64,000 nucleotides of DNA, from positions 1 to 64,000 of the forward strand of contig CAIJOB010000006.1 in NCBI GenBank assembly GCA_903822175.1, in the 5' to 3' direction. Source of the DNA: an uncultured Alphaproteobacteria bacterium (GTDB lineage: Bacteria; Pseudomonadota; Alphaproteobacteria; Caulobacterales; Caulobacteraceae). This document shows, piece by piece, positions 47,645 through 56,100 of the stretch. The translations under genes were made by a program, and so were the position numbers. Each line of letters begins with the position of its first letter. Within the stretch, counting starts at the first letter, position 1. The notes under the pieces were generated by a model, which had not been told where the DNA came from, ran no database searches, and was given only the letters and a program-made list of their open reading frames with translations.

Positions 47645-47977
47645 ATGCTGCTCTCCACCGACATCTGGGTCTCGGCCCTGATCCGCAGGGCGGAGCTCTC
47701 CGGCGCCTTTGGCATGGTGATCCGCAAGGGCGACGCCCGCGCCGGCGCGGTGCTGGTCAAGGTGCTGAACCGCCCCGAGGGCACCGCGAAACTTTATGCC
47801 GAGGCGACCCGGCTCGATGGCGAGCGGGTGTGGATGCAGCCGGCCAACTCGGAGCTGGAGCCGGAGCTCGACGCCTATATCGAGCGGGCCGTGCGCGTCG
47901 ACCCGGACGTCTGGGTGGTGGAGATCGACGACCGCCAGGGCCGCCATTTCCTCACCGAGCCGGTGGAGAAGGGCTGA
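47645..47977 (+). CDS. DUF1491 family protein
   Basis: The 110-residue protein MLLSTDIWVSALIRRAELSGAFGMVIRKGDARAGAVLVKVLNRPEGTAKLYAEATRLDGERVWMQP fits the alphaproteobacterial DUF1491 family in length and pattern. It is soluble and its function is unknown. The ATG at 47645 has AACAAAAGC upstream and no strong ribosome site. Confidence 0.85.
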   Translation: MLLSTDIWVSALIRRAELSGAFGMVIRKGDARAGAVLVKVLNRPEGTAKLYAEATRLDGERVWMQPANSELEPELDAYIERAVRVDPDVWVVEIDDRQGRHFLTEPVEKG

Positions 47978-48052
47978 GAAACTTTAGGGTTTTTCGCCGG
48001 TTAACCGCCTTCGTGAACGGGCATGAAAGCCTGCCTATGCGATCAAGGCGTC

Positions 48053-48433
48053 ATGCTCTTCCTGCTCAACGATGTTGTCCTTCGCCTCGACTGCGTCGCC
48101 ATGGACGCCCAGCTGGACGGCCAGCGGATGCTGCGCCTGAGCTTTCCCTCGATCCTGCGCATGGGCCAGGAGCTGTTCGCCCGCGAGCCGCTGCTGGCGC
48201 GGACCAATCCTGAACGGGCGCGCAGGCTCTGCGCCCTGATCACCGCCAAGGCGCCGATGATCAACGCCGCCCTGTTCATCGCCCCCACGCTCGATTGCTC
48301 GCCCAATGAGGTGACGGTGCGGTTCGTCGCCTGCCAGTTCGAGGTGATGGCCGAACTGCATAACCTGCAGCGTGACGGCGATCTCGACGCCGTGGTCGCT
48401 GACCGCAAGATCTGGCGACGGCTGGCGGCCTGA
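48053..48433 (+). CDS. Conserved hypothetical protein
   Basis: The ATG at 48053 gives 126 residues (MLFLLNDVVLRLDCVAMDAQLDGQRMLRLSFPSILRMGQELFAREPLL); an ATG at 48023 would add ten residues. It is soluble, mostly helical, with cysteines at RLCALITAK, LDCSPNE and VACQFEV. I do not recognise a family. It follows the DUF1491 gene on the same strand after about 75 bases and may be co-transcribed with it. Confidence 0.65.
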   Translation: MLFLLNDVVLRLDCVAMDAQLDGQRMLRLSFPSILRMGQELFAREPLLARTNPERARRLCALITAKAPMINAALFIAPTLDCSPNEVTVRFVACQFEVMAELHNLQRDGDLDAVVADRKIWRRLAA

Positions 48434-48516
48434 CGCCGCAATCCCCCTAGCGGCGGGCGCGCGAGTCCGCTTAGCTGCCCTCAGGTATGCGTGATCCGCT
48501 TGGGGGAGCGGCTTCC

Positions 48517-48633
48517 ATGGACATCCACAAGCCCAAGCCCTGGCATGGCCTTCGCGAGTTCGCGAAGGAGCCGGGCGCCATCGTGCTGAAGGCCGCTAAG
48601 CCTTGTGGGCGCACCATGCATGGACTAAGTTAG
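48517..48633 (+). pseudogene. N-terminal remnant of a membrane protein gene (HKPKPWHGLREF type)
   Basis: An ATG with GGGGGAG upstream opens a 38-codon frame: MDIHKPKPWHGLREFAKE... The opening HKPKPWH-x2-REF-x-KE followed by a hydrophobic stretch is, from memory, the start of a common alphaproteobacterial membrane protein family. The similarity stops after about 22 codons and the frame runs into the operator palindrome of the toxin-antitoxin module, ending in its TAG. No further part of that gene is seen downstream. Confidence 0.55.
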
Positions 48634-48638
48634 TCCAT
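48620..48638. promoter_or_regulatory. Perfect 19-bp operator palindrome of the Phd-VapC module
   Basis: ATGGACTAA-G-TTAGTCCAT is an exact 9+9 dyad ending 16 bases before the antitoxin ATG at 48655. Antitoxins of the Phd/YefM type repress their own operons by binding such dyads, so this is probably the operator. Confidence 0.8.
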
Positions 48639-48654
48639 ATCGGGAGTGAACCGC

Positions 48655-48894
48655 ATGGCGACCGTAAACGTCCACGCCGCGAAGACCCATTTCTCCAGCC
48701 TGCTCGACCGTGTGGCGGCGGGCGAGGAGATCGTGATCGCCAAGGCTGGCAAGCCGGTGGCGCGGCTGACGGGCCTTGCCTCCGGTGACCGACCCAGACG
48801 CCGGCTGGGGAGCCTGGCAGGCCGGGCGGTGGTGCCCCCGGACTTCGATGCGCCGCTGCCGGATGATCTCCTCGACGCCTTCGAAGGCCGCTGA
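48655..48894 (+). CDS. Phd/YefM-type antitoxin
   Basis: The 79-residue protein MATVNVHAAKTHFSSLLDRVAAGEEIVIAKAGKPVARLTGL is a typical Phd/YefM DNA-binding and dimerisation domain. The C-terminal part (AVVPPDFDAPLPDDLLDAFEGR) is the usual toxin-binding tail for VapC partners. It is read from the ATG at 48655, right after the operator palindrome. Its TGA stop is followed by the toxin frame three bases later. Confidence 0.93.
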   Translation: MATVNVHAAKTHFSSLLDRVAAGEEIVIAKAGKPVARLTGLASGDRPRRRLGSLAGRAVVPPDFDAPLPDDLLDAFEGR

Positions 48895-48897
48895 CCC

Positions 48898-49284
48898 CTG
48901 CGGCTGCTCGTCGACACCCACTTGCTGATCTGGGCGGTGATTGACCCGGACCGGCTGACGCCGCAGGTGCGAGCTCTGCTGGAAGACCCGGACCAGGATG
49001 TCCTGTTTAGCGCGGCGAGCATCTGGGAGATCTCGATCAAGGCCGCCCTGGGCCGTGCGGACTTCAGGGTCACGCCGCGTGAAATCCTCGAGGCCGCGCT
49101 GAGGGACGGCTTCGTCGAATTGCCGGTGACGTCCGCCGCAGCCCTGACCGTCGCCGACCTGCCGCTCATCCATCGCGACCCCTTCGACCGGCTGCTGGTC
49201 GCCCAGGCCCTGACGGAGCCGGCCCGGCTCTACACAGTTGACGCGACCCTTCAGGCCTATTCCGAACTCGTCGTCCTCATCTGA
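48898..49284 (+). CDS. VapC-type PIN-domain ribonuclease toxin with non-canonical start
   Basis: The PIN domain reads LRLLVDTHLLIWAV, IWEISIKAALGR and HRDPFDRLLVAQA, containing the conserved acidic residues of VapC nucleases (Asp in LLVDTH, Glu in WEIS, Asp in HRDPFDRLL). The track starts at the TTG at 48922, which would drop the first catalytic Asp. Upstream in the same frame are only CTG codons (48898, 48904) before the antitoxin stop. The full domain thus requires a CTG start at 48898, the position where relatives have ATG (MRLLLDTH). Full length is 128 residues. Confidence 0.85.
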   Translation: MRLLVDTHLLIWAVIDPDRLTPQVRALLEDPDQDVLFSAASIWEISIKAALGRADFRVTPREILEAALRDGFVELPVTSAAALTVADLPLIHRDPFDRLLVAQALTEPARLYTVDATLQAYSELVVLI

Positions 49285-49300
49285 CCCCGGAGCTCACGCC

Positions 49301-49702
49301 ATGGTCGACAAGGTCACCCCGTTCCTGATGTTCCAGGGCGACGCCGGCGCGGCGATCGCGCTCTACCGCGAGTTGATCCCGGGCGCTGAGCTCAAGCGGA
49401 TCGTCCACTACGGCCCCGGCGAGCCGGCGCCCGAGGGCCAGGTCAGCCGCGCGGTGCTGGTCATCGCCGGGCAGGAGCTGATGATCATCGACAGCCCGCC
49501 GGTGCACGATTTCAGCTTCACGCCTTCGATCTCGCTGTTCGTGGACTGCGCCGACGAGCTGGAGATCGAGCAACTGTTCGCCGGCCTTTCCGAAGGCGGC
49601 GTCGTGCGGATGCCGCTCAACAACTACGGCTTTTCCCTGCGGTTCGGCTGGGTCGACGACCGGTTCGGGGTGTCGTGGCAGCTCAATCTGCCGGCGTCCT
49701 GA
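49301..49702 (+). CDS. VOC/PhnB-like (glyoxalase-fold) protein
   Basis: The ATG at 49301 gives 133 residues: MVDKVTPFLMFQGDAGAAIALYRELIPGAELKRIVHYGPGEPAPEGQVSRAVLVIAGQELMIIDSPPVHDFSF. The pattern FLMF-x-G-x-A-x-x-A-x-x-x-Y and NNYGFSLRFGWVDDRFGVSWQLNLP is that of PhnB-like proteins with the 3-dmu-9_3-mt domain. Function is unproven. It follows vapC after 16 bases but is probably an older neighbour. Confidence 0.87.
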   Translation: MVDKVTPFLMFQGDAGAAIALYRELIPGAELKRIVHYGPGEPAPEGQVSRAVLVIAGQELMIIDSPPVHDFSFTPSISLFVDCADELEIEQLFAGLSEGGVVRMPLNNYGFSLRFGWVDDRFGVSWQLNLPAS

Positions 49703-49750
49703 CGCGCCTGCATTTGCGGAAAGCCGGCGCACACGCTACCTGCCGCGCCC

Positions 49751-51358
49751 ATGACCCTTTCCCTCGCCGCCGAGGCCGCCCGCCGGCGGACCTTCGCGAT
49801 CATCTCCCATCCTGACGCCGGCAAGACGACGCTGACTGAGAACCTGCTGCTGGCCGGGGGCGCGATCCGCGCGGCGGGGCAGGTGCGGGCGCGGGGCGAG
49901 AACCGGCGCACGCGGTCGGACTGGATGAAGATCGAGCGCGAGCGGGGGATTTCGGTCTCAGCGTCGGTGATGACGTTCGACCACGCCGGCCTAATGTTCA
50001 ACCTGCTGGACACGCCCGGGCACGAGGACTTCTCTGAAGACACCTACCGGACCCTGACCGCCGCGGACGCTGCCATCATGGTGCTGGACGCGGCCAAGGG
50101 GATCGAGCCGCAGACGCTGAAGCTGTTCGAGGTCTGCCGCCTGCGCGACATCCCGATCATCACCTTCATCAACAAGATGGACCGGGAAGCCCAGGACCCC
50201 TTCGCGATCCTGGATGAGATCGCCGGCAAGCTGGCGCTGGACCCGGCGCCGCTCTACTGGCCGGCCGGCTCGGGCGGTCGCTTCAAGGGCATGCTGGACC
50301 TGGCCAGCGAGCAGTTCATCCCCTTCGCCAAGAAGGGCGGCGGGCCCGCGGGGCAGGAAGACGGCCATCCGGACGCCCAGGCGTTCAAGGGTAATTCGAT
50401 CTCGAACTATCTGGACGCCGACGAGCTTTCCGAACTCACCGACAGCGCCGAACTGGTGCAGGGCGCGTCCAAGCCCTTCGATCCGCAGTCGTTCCTGGAA
50501 GGGCACATGACGCCGGTGTTCTTCGGCTCGGCGCTGCGCCATTTCGGGGTGGACCAGCTGCTGCAAGGGATCGGCGCCTATTGCCCGCCGCCGAAAGCGG
50601 TGGCGGCGGTGCGGGGCGGCCAACCGACGCCGGTGATCCCCGGCGACAAGGAGGTCTCCGGTTTCGTGTTCAAGGTCCAGGCGAACATGGATCCCAACCA
50701 CCGCGACCGGATCGCCTTCCTCAAGCTCTGCTCGGGCCAGTTCACCCGCGGCATGAAGCTGAAGGTGCAGAACACCGGCAAGCAGCTCAGCGTCAACGCG
50801 CCGATGATGTTCTTCGCCTCCGACCGCGAGCTGGCCGAAGACGCCTACGCGGGCGACGTGATCGGCATTCCGAACCATGGCGTGCTGCGGGTCGGTGACA
50901 GTCTTTCCGAGAGCGGTGGCCTGCGGTTTGCCGGTCTGCCCAACTTCGCCCCGGAAATCCTGCAGCGGGTGCGGGTGAAAGATCCGCTGAAGGCCAAGCA
51001 CCTGAAAAAGGCGCTCGAGAGCCTGGCGGAGGAGGGCGTGACCCAGCTGTTCCGCCCGACCATGGGCGCGGACTTCATCGTCGGCGCGGTGGGGCAGCTG
51101 CAACTTGAGGTGATGGCCGACCGGCTGGCCAACGAATACCAGCTGGAGGTGATCTTCGAGCCCAGCCCCTATGCCGAGGCGCGCTGGACGCTTGGCGACA
51201 AGTCCGACCTGGAAGACTTCATGGGCAAACACCGCATGCAGATGGCCACCGACATCGACGACCAGCCGGTGTTCCTGGCCAAGACCGCCTGGGAGACCGG
51301 CTACGTCGGCGAGCGCTATCCCAAGGTCCGCTTCGAGCGGTCGAAGGAACGGGCCTGA
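49751..51358 (+). CDS. prfC: Peptide chain release factor 3
   Basis: RF3 is a translational GTPase that recycles RF1 and RF2. The 535-residue protein has G1 ISHPDAGKTTLTE, G2/switch RGISVSASVMTF, G3 LLDTPGHEDFSEDTYRTL and G4 TFINKMDREAQDP. The domain II and III sequence SGFVFKVQANMDPNHRDRIAFLKLCSG is typical. The usual C-terminal AGAVGQLQLEV is here VGAVGQLQLEVMADRLANEY. The methyltransferase gene starts six bases downstream of its stop. Confidence 0.97.
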   Translation: MTLSLAAEAARRRTFAIISHPDAGKTTLTENLLLAGGAIRAAGQVRARGENRRTRSDWMKIERERGISVSASVMTFDHAGLMFNLLDTPGHEDFSEDTYRTLTAADAAIMVLDAAKGIEPQTLKLFEVCRLRDIPIITFINKMDREAQDPFAILDEIAGKLALDPAPLYWPAGSGGRFKGMLDLASEQFIPFAKKGGGPAGQEDGHPDAQAFKGNSISNYLDADELSELTDSAELVQGASKPFDPQSFLEGHMTPVFFGSALRHFGVDQLLQGIGAYCPPPKAVAAVRGGQPTPVIPGDKEVSGFVFKVQANMDPNHRDRIAFLKLCSGQFTRGMKLKVQNTGKQLSVNAPMMFFASDRELAEDAYAGDVIGIPNHGVLRVGDSLSESGGLRFAGLPNFAPEILQRVRVKDPLKAKHLKKALESLAEEGVTQLFRPTMGADFIVGAVGQLQLEVMADRLANEYQLEVIFEPSPYAEARWTLGDKSDLEDFMGKHRMQMATDIDDQPVFLAKTAWETGYVGERYPKVRFERSKERA

Positions 51359-51363
51359 AGGCC

Positions 51364-52269
51364 GTGGCGGCGCTGCTCTATGGGACGCCGGCGCCGGGGT
51401 TAATCGAGGTCCCGGCTGGCGCGGTGCAGCTGTCACCGCTGGTCCCGGGTTCTGCGGATATCGCGAGCCTTGCCGACGCGTCGGCCGATGGCGCCACGGT
51501 GCTGGCGCCGCCTGGGACGCTGGAGCGGGACTATGTACTGGCCCAGGCGCTGCGGGCGCTGAAGCCCGGTGCGCCTATCACCGCCTTCGCGCCCAAGGAC
51601 AAGGGTGGCTCGCGGCTAAAGAAGACGTTGGAGGCCTTTGGCTGCAAGGTCACCGAGGACGCGCGCAAGCATCACCGGTTCTGCAGCGCGCCGCGGCCGG
51701 CGGAGCTCGTGGGCGTCGACGAGGCCATCTCCGCCGGCGCGCCGCGGATCGTGCCGTCGCTCGCTCTGTGGTCGCAGCCGGGCGTGTTCAGCTGGGATCG
51801 GCCCGATCCCGGCAGCCTGCGGCTGCTGGAGGTCCTGCCGGCGCTCTATGGCGAGGGCGCGGACCTGGGCTGCGGCATAGGGCTCCTGGCGCGCGCGGTG
51901 CTGACCTCGCCGAAGGTGAAGGCGCTGACCTGCGCCGACATCGACGGGCGCGCGATCGCCTGCGCCGAGCACAATCTGGACGCTGAGCGGGCCAAGCTCA
52001 TCTGGGCCGATCTGCGCCGCCCGCTGGAGGGCGTGGACGATCTCGACTTCGTGGTGATGAACCCGCCGTTCCACGACGGCGGCCTGGAGAACCAGGCGCT
52101 GGGCGTGGCCTTCATCGAGACGGCGGCGAAGATGCTGGGCAAACGCGGGGTCTGCTGGCTCGTGGCCAACCGGCACCTGCCCTACGAGGCGGCTCTGGCC
52201 AAGGCGTTCGAGACGGTGACCGTGCGCGGCGACGCGGGCGGCTACAAGATCTTTGAGGCGCGCAAGTGA
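51364..52269 (+). CDS. RsmC/RlmG-like class I SAM methyltransferase
   Basis: The GTG at 51364 gives 301 residues. The N-terminal half is a degenerate methyltransferase-like domain (ALRALKPGAPITAFAPKDKGGSRLKKTLEAFG), as in RsmC. The catalytic half has GADLGCGIGLLARAV (SAM motif I), ADIDGRAIACAEHN and FVVMNPPFHDGG, the NPPF signature of base-amino methyltransferases acting on guanine N2. It probably modifies 16S rRNA (as RsmC does at G1207). It is followed by rsuA with a GTGA overlap, which also modifies 16S rRNA. Confidence 0.87.
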   Translation: MAALLYGTPAPGLIEVPAGAVQLSPLVPGSADIASLADASADGATVLAPPGTLERDYVLAQALRALKPGAPITAFAPKDKGGSRLKKTLEAFGCKVTEDARKHHRFCSAPRPAELVGVDEAISAGAPRIVPSLALWSQPGVFSWDRPDPGSLRLLEVLPALYGEGADLGCGIGLLARAVLTSPKVKALTCADIDGRAIACAEHNLDAERAKLIWADLRRPLEGVDDLDFVVMNPPFHDGGLENQALGVAFIETAAKMLGKRGVCWLVANRHLPYEAALAKAFETVTVRGDAGGYKIFEARK

Positions 52270-53000
52270 GCAAGCTGCCCCTCGCTCGCTTGGATCGCCT
52301 GCTGGCCAACCTCGGCTACGGCTCGCGCCGCGACGTCACCGACCTGATGAGCCGCAAGCAGGTGCTGCTGGACGGCGTGGCGGTGAGGGATGGCGGCCTG
52401 AAGGTCCCTATCGGCCCCGACCTGCCGACCCGGCTCACCGTCTCCGGCCAGCCCCTTGACCCGCCGGCCCCGCTGACGCTGCTCATGCACAAGCCCCTGG
52501 AGGTGGTCTGCTCGCACCGCGAGCCGGGACGATCCGTCTACGAACTCCTGCCGCACCGCTGGCGCGCGCGCATCCCGGCCCTGTCGAGCATCGGACGGCT
52601 GGACAAGGACACAACGGGCCTGCTGCTCATCACCGACGACGGCCCGTTCCTGCATCGGGTGATCTCGCCCAAGAGCAACATCGCCAAACGCTATGTCGCG
52701 ACCCTCGACCGGCCCCTGAAGGGCGATGAGGCTGAGGTCTTCGCCGCCGGGACCCTGATGCTGGAGAGCGAGACTGATCCCCTGGCGCCGGCGGTCCTCG
52801 AACCGCTCGGCGAGCGCGAGGCGCGCCTGACCATCACCGAAGGCCGCTATCACCAGGTGCGCCGGATGTTCGCCGCGGTGGGCAATCACGTGACCGGCCT
52901 GCACCGCGACCGGATCGGTGGGCTGGCCCTGCCGGAGAGCCTCGCGCCAGGTGACTGGCGCATCCTCACCGCCGACGAGCAGGCCGCGATCTTCGGCTAA
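52266..53000 (+). CDS. rsuA: 16S rRNA pseudouridine synthase RsuA-like
   Basis: The 244-residue protein starts at a GTG that overlaps the preceding stop. An N-terminal S4 domain (LARLDRLLANLGYGSRRDVTDLMSRKQVLLDG) precedes the synthase domain with the catalytic Asp in SSIGRLDKDTTGLLLITDDG, and RLTITEGRYHQVRRMFAAVGNHV. RsuA makes pseudouridine 516 in 16S rRNA. The close RluE/RluF relatives cannot be excluded from sequence alone. It forms one unit with prfC and the methyltransferase. Confidence 0.88.
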   Translation: MSKLPLARLDRLLANLGYGSRRDVTDLMSRKQVLLDGVAVRDGGLKVPIGPDLPTRLTVSGQPLDPPAPLTLLMHKPLEVVCSHREPGRSVYELLPHRWRARIPALSSIGRLDKDTTGLLLITDDGPFLHRVISPKSNIAKRYVATLDRPLKGDEAEVFAAGTLMLESETDPLAPAVLEPLGEREARLTITEGRYHQVRRMFAAVGNHVTGLHRDRIGGLALPESLAPGDWRILTADEQAAIFG

Positions 53001-53205
53001 GCGCGGTCACGGCGTTAACGAATTCAAGTGCGGCCGCCACGGAACTCCTGAATCCGTCGCGCTTTACTGTGGATCGTAAGACACGGTTAACCATACTTAG
53101 GAAATTAACCACTTGTTTACGATCCCGGCTCCGGCTTTGCTCTTATCCGTCAAAGCGCGCGGCCTTCGTCTCATACCGGGACGCAAGGTCGCCGGGAGTG
53201 GCGGA

Positions 53206-54585
53206 ATGTTCGAGTTGGGTCGTGAGTTGATGCGGCTGTTGGGCGCGGAGCGGGTGCGCCCGCACGCCGATGGCCTGACCGGCGGCGACACGACCCTGCT
53301 GGAACTGCTCGACCTCAACCTGCTGCAACAGGAAGCCAAGGCCGCTGACGTGGCCGCCGGCCGGATCAGCGCCCACGACCGCGCGCAGCGCCGCCTGGAC
53401 GCCGCCATGGTCTGGCGCGAAGTGGCGCGGCGTTCGGGCGACGCTGTGGCGCTACGCAAGGCCGCCTGCGCCGCCGAGACCGCCTGCGCCGCCTTCGATC
53501 CCGTCCGCCGCCCCGACGCCTGGGCCCGCGCCCGCTGCGAGCAGGCCTTCGCCGGCCTGCTGGGCGCTGAGCTGTTCGGCGATCCCGGCCTCGACGCCGC
53601 CGCCGCCGCCACCTTCCGCGAAGCGCGCGGCGTGGCCCGCGGCGGCATCGCCGCGCCGCTGGCCGACGTCGGCCTGGCCCTGGTCGAGGGCCGCGAGGGC
53701 CTGGGCAAGGGCGATGCGCAGGCCGCCTGGGCCGCCGTCGCCCGCTTCAACGCTCCGATCGCGGCGCTGGACGCCATGACGCGTCGCTCGCCGGCCGCCC
53801 GGCCGCTGGCCGCCGAGGCGCGGCTGATGCGCGCCGACCTGCTCTGCGGCTGGGGCGCGCGGCTGAAGGACGAGGCGCTGTTGCGCGCGGCCATCGATGA
53901 CGCCGCCGCCGCCGCCGACCGCGTCGACCTGGCCTATGAGCCGTTGACCTGGGCTCGCGCCGAGATCTTGCGCGGCCAGGCGCTCGCGCTGTGGGGCGAG
54001 GCCTCGGGCGACATCGACGCGGTGGCCGCCGGCGCGACGACGCTGGCGGGCGCGCTGGACCACCTCAGCAAGGACCACAGCCCGCTGGACTGGGCCCGCA
54101 CCCAGATTGCGCTGGCGCACGCCCTGCAGACGCTCGGCGACGCCAGCGCTGACGAGCGCGCCTACGAGCAAGCCGTCACCTGCTACGACCGCGCCAACCT
54201 GGTGCTGAAGGACGCGCCGGCGACCCCGCTGCGCGGCCTGGCGGCCGGCGAGCGGGCCATGTGCCTGGCGCGCTCCGCCGAGCTGACCGGCGACCTCGCC
54301 GTGCTGGACACCGCCCAGGCGGCGCTGAAGATCGAGCTTTCCACGCTCCAGCCGCGCCGCGATCCTGTGGCCTGGGCGCTGGTGCAGCTGCACCTGGCCC
54401 GGCTCTACGAGGCTCGCGTCGACATCACCGGCAAGGATCGCGGCGAGCGCGCGGCGGGCGTCATGGCGCTGGACGCCGCCCTCGACGTCTTCGCCGATCA
54501 CGGCCTGCGCTCGCTGACCATCATGGCGACCGAAGCCCTGGAACGGCTGCGCGCCGGCCCGGCGGCCAAACGCACCGCCGTCTAG
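53206..54585 (+). CDS. TPR-like helical repeat protein, function unknown
   Basis: The ATG at 53206 gives 459 residues (MFELGRELMRLLGAERVRPHADGLTGGDTTLLELLDLNLLQQEAKAADVAAGRI). Almost the whole chain is alpha-helical and Ala-rich with TPR-like blocks (WARAEILRGQALALWGEASGDIDAVAAGATTLAGALDHLSKDHSPLDWARTQIALAHALQTLGD; DPVAWALVQLHLARLYEARVD). W-A-x-x-Q/R-I-x-x-G-x-A-L motifs recur. There is no signal or membrane segment. The family seems restricted to Caulobacterales as far as I recall; no function is known. A 205-base promoter region precedes it. Confidence 0.8.
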   Translation: MFELGRELMRLLGAERVRPHADGLTGGDTTLLELLDLNLLQQEAKAADVAAGRISAHDRAQRRLDAAMVWREVARRSGDAVALRKAACAAETACAAFDPVRRPDAWARARCEQAFAGLLGAELFGDPGLDAAAAATFREARGVARGGIAAPLADVGLALVEGREGLGKGDAQAAWAAVARFNAPIAALDAMTRRSPAARPLAAEARLMRADLLCGWGARLKDEALLRAAIDDAAAAADRVDLAYEPLTWARAEILRGQALALWGEASGDIDAVAAGATTLAGALDHLSKDHSPLDWARTQIALAHALQTLGDASADERAYEQAVTCYDRANLVLKDAPATPLRGLAAGERAMCLARSAELTGDLAVLDTAQAALKIELSTLQPRRDPVAWALVQLHLARLYEARVDITGKDRGERAAGVMALDAALDVFADHGLRSLTIMATEALERLRAGPAAKRTAV

Positions 54586-54644
54586 GTCTTCTCAAAGTCC
54601 GCCGGACCGTGGCAAGGTCGCCCCCAACACCGGGAGCGTTTGTT

Positions 54645-55328
54645 ATGTCTCTGAAAATCCCCGCCTTGATGATCGTTGGCGCCGCCGCTGTGGCCGCCTG
54701 CGCTGTCGCCGCCCAGGCCGACCCGCAGGTCGACGGCGCGTCCTGGGTCGAGGCCCCGACCGTCGCCGACATCGCCGCGGCCTATCCGGCCAAGGCCAAG
54801 GCCGCCAACATCGGCGGGACGGTCACGCTGACCTGCGAGATCGGCCGCGACCTGCGCCCGCGCGACTGCGAGGCGTTGAAGGAAAAGCCCGGCCTCTATG
54901 GCTTCGCACCGGCGGCCCGCAAGCTGGCCGAGAAGCTGAAGGCCGGCGAGTCCGACATGATCGGCCGCAACGTCTTCATCCCGGTGACCTTCGACCCCGC
55001 CGTGCTGACCGGGGCTGCGGTGGTGACCAAGCCCGCCTGGACCGCGGCGCCGGGCATCGACGACTATCGCGCGACCTTCCCCACCACCCAGAACGGCGTC
55101 AACGACGTGCGCGTCGTGCTGGGCTGCACGGTGGCCTCCGACGGGTCCCTGAGCGGCTGCGCGGTGGCGCAGGAGACGCCGGCCGGCCAGGGCTATGGCG
55201 CTGGCGCCCTGGCGCTGACCACGAAGTTCCGCATGGCGCCCTGGAGCACCGACGGCGAGCCGACGGTCGGCGCGAAAATCCGGCTGCCGATCCACTACGT
55301 CCTGACGCCGGTCCCGCCGGCGAAGTAG
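54645..55328 (+). CDS. Secreted TonB_C-like (energy-transducer C-terminal domain) protein
   Basis: The ATG at 54645 gives 227 residues with a signal peptide ending at AAQADPQ. Two repeats resemble the TonB C-terminal fold: ADIAAAYPAKAKAANIGGTVTLTCEIGRDLRPRDCEALKEKP and DYRATFPTTQNGVNDVRVVLGCTVASDGSLSGCAVAQETP. The pattern Y-P-x(6)-G-x-V-x-L-x-C-x-V-x(3)-G-x-L is typical of these. Each repeat has a Cys pair that may form a disulfide. It lacks the N-terminal membrane anchor and Pro-rich linker of TonB, so it is not an energy transducer itself. Confidence 0.8.
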   Translation: MSLKIPALMIVGAAAVAACAVAAQADPQVDGASWVEAPTVADIAAAYPAKAKAANIGGTVTLTCEIGRDLRPRDCEALKEKPGLYGFAPAARKLAEKLKAGESDMIGRNVFIPVTFDPAVLTGAAVVTKPAWTAAPGIDDYRATFPTTQNGVNDVRVVLGCTVASDGSLSGCAVAQETPAGQGYGAGALALTTKFRMAPWSTDGEPTVGAKIRLPIHYVLTPVPPAK

Positions 55329-55332
55329 GGTC

Positions 55333-56100
55333 CTAGCGGCCGCGCCACCAGCGCAGGCCGGCCTTTTCCAGGGCGCGAAGGGCGGTGTTCAGGCCCGCGC
55401 CCATCAGGCCCAGGACCACGACCGCGGCGAACATCTTGGCCGTCTGCATGCGGTGGCTGGCCTCGAGGATGCGCCACGCCAGACCCTGGGCGCCGCCCGA
55501 GCCCGCGACGAACTCAGCCACCACCGCGCCGATCAGCGCCAGGCCGGCGGCCACCTTGTGACCCTCCAAAAGCTGCGGCACGGCGGATGGCAGGCGCAGC
55601 TTGACCAGCCGCTGCAGGGGGCTTGCGCCATAGAGGTCGAACAGGCGCTCCAGGTCCGGATCGGCGGCCTTCAGGCCCGCCACGGCGCCCGAGAAGATCG
55701 GGAAGAAGGCGACGATGGTCGCCAGCGCCATGATCGCCCGGTCCGCGTGATCGAGGCCCGCCCAGATCACCACCAGGGGCGCGATGGCGACGACCGGCGT
55801 CACCTGCAGGACGACGGCCAGCGGCCACACCGTCCGCTCGATGGTGACGCTGAGGCTGACGGCGAGCGCCAGGGCCTGCGAGATCAGGCTGGCGAGCAGG
55901 AGCGCGATCAACGCCATCGAGAGCGTGCTCCAGGCGGACTGCAGCAGCTCGCGCCAGTCGGCGGCCATGGCGACGACGATCGCCGACGGCGGCGGCAGGA
56001 AAAACAGCGGCACCTGCAGGGCGCGGCAGGCGATCTCCCAGGCGGCGAGCAGCAGCGCGATCAGCACGACGGGCGCCAGCGCGCGGAGGAGCCTAGTCAC
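55333..56100 (-). CDS. ABC transporter permease (SsuC/TauC/ThiX type)
   Basis: The 255-residue inner-membrane protein has about six membrane segments (VVLIALLLAAWEIACRAL; LSMALIALLLASLISQALALAVSL). The ABC-interaction loop reads LKAADPDLERLFDLYGASPLQRLVKLRLPSAVPQLLEGHKVAAGLALIGAVVAEFVAG, the EAA motif region. Its start overlaps the ATPase stop by four bases (ATGA). With the ATPase and binding protein it forms an importer of the nitrate/sulfonate/thiamine-precursor family. Confidence 0.92.
   Translation of the reverse strand: MTRLLRALAPVVLIALLLAAWEIACRALQVPLFFLPPPSAIVVAMAADWRELLQSAWSTLSMALIALLLASLISQALALAVSLSVTIERTVWPLAVVLQVTPVVAIAPLVVIWAGLDHADRAIMALATIVAFFPIFSGAVAGLKAADPDLERLFDLYGASPLQRLVKLRLPSAVPQLLEGHKVAAGLALIGAVVAEFVAGSGGAQGLAWRILEASHRMQTAKMFAAVVVLGLMGAGLNTALRALEKAGLRWWRGR

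Noticed and set aside
48922-49284. Track start (TTG) for the VapC toxin
   Set aside because: It would remove the first conserved active-site Asp (LLVDTH), so the gene must start upstream.
53088-53111. CtrA box in TTAACCATACTTAGGAAATTAAC
   Set aside because: The two TTAA halves are 14 bases apart, not the 7 of the CtrA consensus.
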